Source of the DNA: Membranipora membranacea
Taxonomy: Eukaryota > Bryozoa > Gymnolaemata > Cheilostomatida > Membraniporidae
Direction of reading: 5' to 3'
DNA: 64,000 nt
Assembly (NCBI GenBank): GCA_914767715.1
Contig: OU612072.1
Location: 23,188,001 to 23,252,000, forward strand
Shown here: positions 50,086 to 61,300 of the stretch, piece after piece
Position numbering within the stretch: position 1 is the stretch's first letter
Layout of the letters: each line of letters starts with the position of its first letter
Notes under the pieces: model-generated
The model's database searches: none
Seen by the model: the letters and a program-made list of their open reading frames with translations, nothing else
Told to the model about the DNA's origin: nothing
Position numbers and translations under genes: made by a program

Positions 50086-50990
50086 TTATTTTCATGTACA
50101 GATTTATAATAGTACAGAAAAAACCTCTGTTTGCAGGTATATTATGAATAACAAAAAAATATGAATGCGGTGCAAAAATTAAAAAAATTAGCTTCATGAC
50201 TGGTGTGTAATTTTCTTTTTTTTTGTTTTAAAACAAGCAATTTTGTTCAAGGATAATTTTATTAATCTTATACTGAAATATATTAAATATGGTTGATTTG
50301 ATAGTGATGAACATGTTTCAAGGTACTGGTGAGTGTACCGCTTTGTATTTTAATAATTATATTTATATTGACGGGACTAAATGTCAAATGGATGGCAGGC
50401 TGCGTTACAATGACAATTGAATGTCAGCATATTTAGTCCCTCGTCTGTGACTGTTTATAGGGGTGCACTACGGTACTGGTGGGAATGAAACACTTAGTGC
50501 CTGCAGTGGTCTAGGTTGCCACATTTGGTTTTTCGCCGTTGAATATGTATATAATGAATATGTTGAATTTATGTAAAAACTGTATGAGCACCGGTAATTT
50601 TGCTTTACATATTTTGATGGAGAAATAAGTTGATTATACTATTGTTTCATTGTCACTAGTGTGACAAAATAAAATGTTTATATGAAACAACATGTCATGA
50701 GGAAAATACGCATGCTGTATGAGACTCTAATGAACTTGGTCTAAGATGTAGATTGTCTGTATAGAGGGTGACTGTAGCAGAAGTAGTAGTATTAGTGGAG
50801 AGTTAACATTATAATAATCACGCCTTGACTGACGCCTTGGCAGGTATAAGGGCAAAAAACTACCCTGGCAGCCCGATAGGCAATGAAGCCCCGGCCGTGT
50901 CTGCATGAAAACAGATTTATCCGTGTCAAAATTTGGTCTTTTAATGATTTAGGTTGTATCTAAAACAACAGTTTCGCCCCCCCCACACTT
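50086..50990 (-). repeat. Interspersed 0.85 kb repeat, copy 2 (inverted)
   Basis: This is the reverse-complement partner of 43843-44697. It shares CGGCCGTGTCTGCATG and the CTGTACTATTATAAATCTGT end (in reverse complement). It is slightly longer than copy 1. Confidence 0.8.
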
Positions 50991-52337
50991 TAGCAAACTA
51001 AATCTTGTACAAACCACTCAATATTCTTTTTTAAAGCTTATGTCCCATTAGAGAGAACGGAGCCTAAAACAGCTGTGTGCTTGGCTTGCAGCCACTCTTT
51101 GTTCTCAAGGTTCAGGACATCAAAATAGTATTTTACCCTTATTTTAGGAAACCTGTGTTGTACCTGTGGGAGAATTCGCCCAATTTGAGTAGCAGCGTTT
51201 GTGCATTAGCGTGGTAAATGTGGATCCCATATCCAATACAAACAAAGATTTCTATACTTGCTCTAGAATCAAAACACAAACCAAAACTTTTATGGCAATA
51301 CTGAGGTTGGTTGCCGATCACTTAGCAAACCAACGCTGACAATCAAACCTGAAGCACAAAATCTTTAGCCGAACAGATATTGCTGCCACAGGGGCACGAT
51401 ACCAATCCAACCAAGCCACAATGTTGATTTATTGGTTTTCACCAAGCCTGAGATTTTCAAGGGGCAATCAGTTTTCTTGGCAGTGAATGTTATTGGGTGA
51501 ATCCATCAGAACACCAACTCTAGCATGCTATGAGCAGAGAGGATTGCGAAAACGTTTGCTTTACTTTGGCCAACCATATGTCATAGATTTTGCAGGCTAT
51601 TATGAAAGCTGTTGCAGCACTTTCTCATCTCAACGTTTAGTGGGAGTCAATTTGATCTGGGACATAGACTGCCAATGTCACTGTCATGATACCAAAAACC
51701 TGACTTTTTTTTACTGATCATGTAAGATAATACAGTTTTGTTGACCTAAATTAAAAATAGGTATCATATCATGTTAAATGTGTTGGCTTTCAATCTAACC
51801 CAATCTATATTAAGAAAAGAACAACATCGGACATGAATTTTTCATTTCCTGTCATAATACAGATAAGATAGGAACAAAAAGCGCCATTTAGTACTACTCC
51901 ACTATACAGGGCTAGCAAAAATATTAAATTATTAAAAGCGGAGAAAAAGTATCAATGTTGGATTGCATGTCGTGAATTTATTAAATATCTATCAAAACTG
52001 TTCGCAGACTGTAGTGTGGTGTATGTCCAATCATTTTTATGTATGATTGGTTCAGGTTGTAAAGCTTTCAATTGCCATTAAATTGGTTGGTGCATTCTCC
52101 ACATGTTTGAATTTCTCTAAACATTTTTGATGTCTAATATGCAGATTCATATTAAAATACGTCAGTCCAACTACAAACGAGGGTTAACAGTACACTCATT
52201 GTGCAATTGCTGAAGAAATACATAAAGCAACAGTCCAACAATGACTGCTTGTTTCAGGCACCCAGTTAATTTTAGTGCACTTTTGATATTGGATATAATA
52301 TGAGTATGTAGTACAAAACAACAGGCATAGAACTTAT

Positions 52338-55300
52338 ATGATGTGGACAATTCCACTGTACATGGTGAGTTATTAAATTGATATATTGTGTCCTTTGACT
52401 CACTGCCTTTTCACTCACTTGATTACTTTGCGGTAAGGTATGGGTAAACAACCGGTGCAGAAATGATAAAAACTGAATCAAGCCGACAAAAGTATTCTCA
52501 AAAAATAAAATACATGAAATATTAGTTTATTGGTAGTCGATCATGTAAACAAGGGTAAAATAATGATGAAATTGCATGAGGAAACTACCTAGCCTTATCT
52601 CGTTTTGAGTGACCTGAAGAAAAAAAGCACAATCATATTCATATTTATTCCCTGTATATTGCAATGGTTTTCTTTTAAACTACAATATAGCTTTGCTATT
52701 GGCACAAGTCAACCTCCATTACATATTGTATATTTTGGATTAATATATTTGTGCAATATTGTTACTCATAACATGTTTTAGGTGATCGTTATTGCTGGGC
52801 TGCTGAACCAATATGGCTGTCAACTTGTCGGTAAGTTTGGTTAATGACTACGTCTTTATCGCAATATTGAAACATATCAATCGTAATAACTTTAAATCGG
52901 TTTTCGGAGAGACACACCTGCGAAGCACATGCTTGCCAAGGAATTAAAATTGAAACTTGGAAAGTTCCCAATTACAGCGTTACCAGGTCCCTGAGGTTCA
53001 CCAGCGTGGGACTTTGGGCCAGATTGCAAGCGTAGAGGTCCCCTGACCTACATATTGGCGGAGAAGAGACAATCACTTCGCCAGGCTGATGTAACATTGG
53101 ACGAGAGTATGCACAGGCAATAAGTTTTTACATCTGAAAAATTCCAAAGTCAGCATTCATTCAGGATATGCAATATTCATCGCATTAAGCGAGACTTCAC
53201 ACTTCACAAAGATCTGTGCACTAGCTAGCTGCATGCAACTGACTGGAAATATGAAAGCTGTCATCCCACATTCAATAGGAATATAACTGTTGTCAATTAG
53301 GAATATGATATAAGAAAGTTCTTGGATCGTCTTATTTTTGTACAATAAAATGACAAATAAAAATTAACTCTCTTAAATATCACAGTTCTGTGAAAAAGAT
53401 TGTAATTTCCTGAAACTTATGCAGATGGATTAAATCAGTTTCATTATGACGAGTATACTTTGAGAAATTTAAGAATGATGTATTAGAATGCCGCTCAGCA
53501 CATAATCATTTTAAAGATAACAGCCATATTTCCTGTGCCAATTACATGTCACCCTAATTTATGACATCAGAAGCAAAGCTCAAATAAAACGGAAAACATA
53601 ATTAATCAATCAAAGTAACGACAAATTTTGCTTAGATATGATTTTGGAAGCAAACTTCTTGAGACAGATGTTTTTAAACAAATACTGGTTGCTTTAAGAA
53701 CATCATTGACGCTACAAAGATGTATGTGAGTACACAGCGGATATGAAACAGAAATTTGGTATCTAAGTAACTGAGATGGTCATAGGTGATAACATGACCT
53801 GGCACCAACCTTTTAGTTTTCTGCTGAGAAAAATCAGGATCCTGTGGAGATAAGAATTATCCATTCATATCTACCTGTTTTAACTTGCCATATTGTTACA
53901 ACTTACACACTTTAACTTTCAGACCTGGCCATCCCGACAATATCTGTGGATCATGAAAATGTACGTTATGAGAATGGATATGCAGTGTATACGGTTACTC
54001 TGGCTTCTGGACAGGAGAGTGAGGAAGTAGATCTTGATCTAAATTGTATAACAGACCTAAGTGCTAAGTCCTTTGCTGTAGATTGTAAGAATGAGAGAGT
54101 TAGTAAAGATTCTTTCAAGGTAAGCAACTGTACACCCAAATTCATAATATATCTCTTTTACTTATTCATCAGCCATGATGAACTTTTTTCTTTTAGTAAA
54201 AGAGGACTATATTAAATTGATATACAATCCACACACAAATTTGAAGACTAAACTTTTGAAGTACTGTTAGTCGAACATACCGATCCACCAACAGATTTCG
54301 GTTCCAGTAAAATCTACACCTGAGGTTGTTTATGGCCAGTTTATGTTTGTTTACATTTTTGTTATGCTCACCAATGCTCTGCCATATGCTTGAAAGTTAA
54401 TGTGTGTCCTATGATATCACTATGTTAACACTTGAGCTGCTTGAAACTGGTGTCCTGAGTCACGGGGATCGAATGAAACCTCTCAAGACAGTAACTTGAA
54501 ATCGATTGACTTCATGAGTTTCAACCGATCACATTCATTACTTACTATAAATGTCATTTTCAGTTACAAGGATGTGACAGTTACCTTTTTTTTTTCAAAC
54601 AACACTTGGTTGATAATTCTGAGTGATCTTCCTACAGGAATCTTATATTACTTTATCAGAGCTAAGTGTCAGTCTATAATATGCATCCACCTTTGTGTAA
54701 CCTTCAATCAGAACGATGATGAGATCTGGCACATTTCTTTGTCACTTATAGTTAACCTTAAACAGAGGAGTAAAGTACAAAGTAACAGCGATAGCCCAGG
54801 GAGTGTCAGGAAGTAGTCAACAGTCACAACCTACAACAATAGATGTTGGTGAGAAGCATATCATGTATTATCACAATGATCTTGTGCACTTTTGCAAACA
54901 TTGACTTCACATGTGAATTTCTCGGGAACCGGTACTCCGATTTCCATTTTGTTTTTTTCATTTTACACAGAGTATCAAAGACTCTCATAGTATTGTGCGA
55001 AGCCCCATAAAAATGTAATCAATTAGAATTAATTGAAAAATATGTCTGCGGCTCGGAAATGGAGAACATTTCTAAAACAGCTAGGAGGAAAAACTCTTCA
55101 GGAATTTGTTGGTTATGATCTATCTCATCATGGGATCAATGTGCTTGTTGATCAGATAAAGTATGACATAGATAATCCACTGTTAATCTGCAAGACAGCG
55201 CCTTAATCGGCTGCTTGTATATCCATGCTGTGTTAATTTGAGGGCGACAAATTTATCTTGGGTTTAGCAGACACAGCTGAATATTATGATGTCAAAATAT

Positions 55301-58300
55301 ATGAATCTCTACCTGTCTTAGAACAAGAGAAAATCACAGATTAGCAAGGATTAATAAATTTTGAGTAAAATTGGCCTCAGCTCATTTTGTGTTAAATGAG
55401 GGACGGTTTGTTGACAACCATTAATTCCTTTTCAATAAGATTTTAGGTAATACAATTCACTGCATTAGCTTCTGATCCCAGCAACGGGCATCACGATAAA
55501 TTGAACAGAGGTGATGATTGACTCTCTATTCATACCTCAATATTTTTATTTACGCAATATGAAGAGTGAATAGAAGAGGCTAGGTATTATGTAACTTTAG
55601 GTGCAGAGTGTGCTGCACTTGATGGTAAAAATTTACAATTCATTTAACCGTTGCTTGGTAGGTTTTGATCAGATTGAAAAGTGTGCCGACATGCACAAGA
55701 TCACTGTGATTAATTCTAGAAGCATGTTTGCAGTTCAAAACTTAAGTATGTTGCCTTTGTTGTAATGAGTGTGTCCATTGAACGCAGACAACATCTTCCT
55801 TACAGATCAGAAAACCAAAAATGAATTGGTTTAATAATCACCAAGTTAAACAATACGTTTTAAATTTTTAGGACTCGGACAGCCTGATGTCGTGAAGTAT
55901 GAGGAGCTTACTCCTGAAAATGGATACCGCTTCTTCACTGTCAAGTTCTTGGTGCCAGATAGTTGGAGATATAAATCAATCAATCTTTCATGCGTTCCCA
56001 ATAATCTTGATCCACTATTTGATGAATTAAACTATTCAATTGCTAGTTGTGATCAAAAAAGCACAGGGAAAAATACTCTTAAGGTTAGCTTATCATGATT
56101 ATTTGATAATTTTATATATGCATAACCGTAGTTCGTTTTGTGAAAAGGCAGTTTTAATTGGCAGATTGCAAGAAATGAGTGACACTATTTGTCTATCACC
56201 ACGATTATTTACTAGCGATAAATGTTTTAATGCTGTGCTAGTCATGCAAAATTTATTTAAAACAGTGTGTTCTCTTTGTAGCTGAAGATAAAACCAGCTT
56301 TCAAGTACTCTCTGGGCGCCTCCATCAAAAGTTATTATGAGAATACAGGACCTACCATTATGCTCCCGGAAATAATTGCATGTAAGATCTTCAAACCATA
56401 CACACATACTCAAAAGATAACTCACATAAAATTCAGGGAAAAGAAAACGACACAATATTTGGGATTCGCACAGGAACATGTAATCGTCCGATGGTCATTG
56501 CACTGGGATCGTCTTGAGAAAATGTTCAGTCACAGGATCAACTTTCATTTATTCAGATCTGAAATGATCATCGATGAGAGATGTAATGTCTGGAGGGTTT
56601 AGCTTCGGTCTAAATCTGATTTAGAAATTTAGATTCATTAGTCCTCCTCATTCTCCAATTCAGATTCACATTGATTGCACTGCTGAAGATAAAATTTCAA
56701 TAACTTCTCATGTAAATTTCTTGCAGTACCTTTTCCACCGAAGAATATTACAGTGACTCCCTTACCACCACCTAATAAGAGGGACATCAAAGTGAAATGG
56801 GTGAATGTACCTAACCAGTTCATCTCTGGGATTTATATAGACATTCCAGAAGTCGACCAACCAAAGGTAATTTAGTGAACACACAGCTTGGAAAATTATC
56901 TTCGTCAGAAATACCATAAGATAAATTACTTCTTGGGTTGGGAATGAACATATTTAGTTACTGGAGTTGGTTAGAGTTAATGGCCAGTGACAGTCAAACC
57001 AGGAGTTTGCACCATAGGGTACGCCTGGGGATCAAACCAAAGACCTTTCAGCCCAGGGTCTGACGTCAAATGAGCTAAGCCTCATTCTAAATTGCTGAAA
57101 TTCAAATTTGAAAAAGAGATAAAGCTAAAGCTGATATAACTTCGAATTATTACTTTTGAAACGATTCTCCAATTAATTTTATTTTAATTAAAAGTCAATT
57201 CAAAGCGGAGCAATACTGAACAATCAGATTAATATTAATTCCTTAGTCCCAATTATCACTTAAAGTTTCAAAAAATGTGTCAGGTTTTAATCCAAGTGTT
57301 ATGACAGACAGGCTAGATATACAAAGCTTGGTATGACAATCTGCAAAGTAAAATCGGTTTGAAGTATTGAATGGCTGAATAAATGTTCAAAGTTAGACAG
57401 TTGCTTTTTGTTTCAGAACTCAAGAAGCAGCGTGAAAAACTCACACTTCCCTGATTGTTTCCCTCATCCCAATGAACATGAAGTAGTGAATAAGAGGTTA
57501 TTGTTGAAACAAATTATCTAATATTTCAAACATTTCATTTTAGTCTCCAGCGCATATAAATGATACGGAATTCACGTACAACAACCTAAGAGCTGGGAAG
57601 GCTTATACTTTTTCATTATACACAAAACATGGTGACTTGGAGTCAGAAGCTGTTGCAACCCAAACAGTGTTTACATGTAAGTTAATTAAAAAGAAACACA
57701 ACACAATATCTCAACACACTTATGGCGGTTGCAACCTCAACAGATCCACAATTAAATATTTTATACACATCAAACTTCTGAGGACTAGCCGAGGCTTGTT
57801 TTCAGTAATTTGAAGTCATGTAAACCTCTCTGCACTCTGTGGTTGCAACCGCCGATCAAACCGCTGAGGATCCGCTGAGGTTGCTTTCAGCATATCTGTT
57901 AACATTGGTGATGTTGTGCAAACCTCTAAGGTTACAACCGCTAAGTCAGTATTGACCATTACATACGTAGCTTCAATAATTGTTATTCAGCTTCTATACA
58001 GAAACCTAGGATGACACTGAAAAGTTTCATTATTGACAGTGAAAAAAAAAAATGTATCAATTTTATTTGCTGATCAAGTCTGAATGAGACATAAAACCAT
58101 GCATAGAATAATTATCATAATGCATCAGGTCATGCAACATGTGAATGTTGTCGATACAAACAGCTTTTAACAAGAAATCGAAGCGCAATGTGCTGTTACA
58201 AATGACCATACTACGACTTTACCTTTATGTGTCAAACATAATAATCAATCAATCAATCCATCGATCTATCGATCCATCAATCAATAATCAATCAATCCAT

Positions 58301-61300
58301 CGATCTATCGATCCATCAATCAATAATCGACCAATCAATCCATCAATTGATTGATCAATCAATTGATCAATCAATCAATCAATCAATTCATCATGTTAAG
58401 CAAACATCAGATTATGACTTTTGATATAATCCTTCCGTTTTAGACCCTGTGACTCCGAAATTTGAGGTGACTTTCAGCGGGCTAAACACTGAAAACTAAT
58501 GGTGTACAATTTGAAGAAAACCAATAATGACCATGATGGTGATGAGTATGAAAGTCTTGTGGTGACATGTATCACTCACCCATCACTCAGAGCAGAGTTT
58601 GGTACCGTGGAACCTGTAATTAGAAGCAGAGAAAGAGCTCAAGTAGGATCATATAAATTATCAAATAGTCATAAAATAGTTTGTGTGTCACTAAGTGCCT
58701 ATGACACCTTTGACAGAAGGGCAAACCCTCTTTCTCTGACTGTATTCATCATTTCGATTCAAAATTGATGAATAAAATTGTCAGGGTGTCTGCAAAAGAT
58801 GTCTTTGAGGGACTTTTTCTTCAAAGGGTCTCCCTTGAAGAATATATTATATTTGTAAATTGTACTAATAATAATTGTATTAATAAGCATAATTGTCCTT
58901 TGCATTTTTTGATCAACACTTTCTTTTTCTCTGTAGCTTACACTGTATGAAGGCGTGAAATATGAGATCAGAATTCAGGTTATGAGCCAAGACATGAAAA
59001 TTAGTGCTCCGAAAGCCATTAACTTCACAGAAGGTTATATGTATGGACTGTTTGATAACAAATAGTGCATGGGAAAATTATTGACAGCTTACACTGGAGT
59101 GACTGCAAAACACAGGCGAAGATTTATCTGACCCTAATATTCTAACGATCTATTGGAGTATTAAAAAGCATGCTCGGTGCTTCAATTATTATCTTCTAAT
59201 TTTGATGGCTAACTACACAATTAAGAAAACTTCCAATCCGTTGTCTTTCATATAAGAAAGGATGCCAACTCCTGTAATTGTTTACTTGGCGTACATAGAG
59301 TTGCCCTCGCATACACCTTTCACGTTGTTGGTCACTGTTAACATTTTCATGATTTGAAGTTACATGTTTCAACAGAAATGACAATAACTTACAATGCATT
59401 ATCAACTATCACGTACCAAGACATGTAGAAACTGCCAGACAATATTGAGCATAAAAAAACACGAGATTTCTCTGGAATGAGAAGTTGTAATATCGTGTTG
59501 TTTCAGTTTTGCAGAGAGATTTCTCAACAACAGTTATGTTTCTGAAAGTAAATCTGTTTTCTTTCCAGCCCCAGCTGTGCCGGCTCTGAAAATCACTGAA
59601 ACAAACAATGTCAATGTGGGGTACAGGTCATTCATTGTACAAGCTCACCAACTGGACAAAAAGTCCTACTATTCTTCTGTGAATATTGCTTGCTTACCTC
59701 AGGAACTCCATGTGAATCTACTCTCTGCCGAAATTGAGTGCGAAGTTGAAGAAATAGACAAAGACAAAAGACTGGTAACAACCTACCTCAATTCACACTG
59801 TTTCATTTGGTTAATTACTAAAAATGAAATAGTGTGAATTGAATGGTCTCTAAACAGATTTAGTTGTTGGGTATTTTTTGACCTGTGTTCCGTTTGTTAA
59901 ATAATACACCGATATTTCATGTGTGAGCTTACAAAAATGTGTTTCCTTTTCAGATGAGATTCATAAGAAGGTTCTCAAAATGTTTGAATGATTTGAAGTA
60001 TTTTTATCCTTTTACAGTTCAAGTTTCAATCTGGGCTCGTTTATGAGGCTACGGTGCAAGCAGTTAGCTTTGGGAAGACAAGCAAAGTAGGTCAAGTCTG
60101 GGAAATCAAAGCAGGTAATCGTGATCCAAAGATACAGAGCGCATGGAATAATTCTCATCAAGAGTTAAATAATGATTAAACGAGTTAATCTATTTCGCAC
60201 TTTAGTCACAGCTAAAAAAATTTCAAAAAATTAGCACACTGCACACTGCACAACTCAGAGTAGTGAATCGCGGGCTATCTAATTTGCTCCATTGACCCAT
60301 TCTTTTTTTGGGGATCGTGAGATGGCGCAATCGGTTAAGGCTATTCACTGCCAGACAATTAGTGTCGCAGGAGTTGTGGGTTCGAGTCCCACTGAGGGAG
60401 CTTTCATTGTTGATTGCTCCAGCCCCCAGCATCCTCGGGTGTATACCTCTCCTGTGTACTTGTCTTCTGACTGACTCATGGAAAGACATGTGACAGCATG
60501 GAAAGACATGCTGACAAGCTGGAAAGACAGCTAAACCTACTACAAGGTGTCCCAGCAATGGACCATGTAAGGCCAAGAACCCTAACACGTACGCTGTGTT
60601 TCATAGGGTGGCAATGGTGGATTGGCATGTGCTGTGGGATAAGAGAACACAACTCCGAGTAGTAAAAAAGCGGGCTATCTAATTAGCGCCATCGACCCAT
60701 TCTTTTTTTTGGGGATGGGGAGATGGCGCAATGGGTTAGCGCGCTTGCTATTCACTGCCAGGCGATCAGTGCCACAGGAGTTGTGGATACGAGTCCCACT
60801 GGGGAAGCTTTCATTGTTGATTGTTCCAGCTCCCAGCACCCTCGGGTGTATACCTCTCCAGTGTCAAGATTCTTTGAAATACAGTGTCACCAAAGTTGAT
60901 ATCAGGACAGCAGTGTTACCGAAATTGAGGACGAGGCAAAAAAATTGAAATTGCAGTCAAAAGTTAAAATAGAGATTCATATCAGTTTTATATATGAGAT
61001 ACCTGTACACAATAGAATATCTGAGTGACAGTAATCTCTTTTGATATATACAAGGAATTATAACATTAAATAACCGAGACAGTTAATGTTGATGACTAAA
61101 AATTAGGATATGGATATAACCGTGTTAAAAGGAGTGAGTGCAATATTGCCATTTAATACTAGATCACCAAAAGTACTATGATCATGATCAGTATGCTAAT
61201 ATGTTTTGCCATCGATTTGATTGCAGCCTCATATCCTCCAAAAAACTTCACGTTAATTCCTCATATGGCTCCGGATGAACATAAATTGGATATTAAGTGG

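Larger units (their letters stand above)
48891..52337. other. Divergent intergenic region between genes 4 and 5
   Basis: The region separates the start codons of gene 4 (-) and gene 5 (+). It contains the TTAA-flanked MITE (49173-49615) and repeat copy 2 (50086-50990). No exon was found in the remainder. Both promoters should lie here. Confidence 0.6.

Noticed and set aside
60292-60588. Open frames on both strands around 60.3-60.9 kb
   Set aside because: They are translations of SINE family 1 copies.
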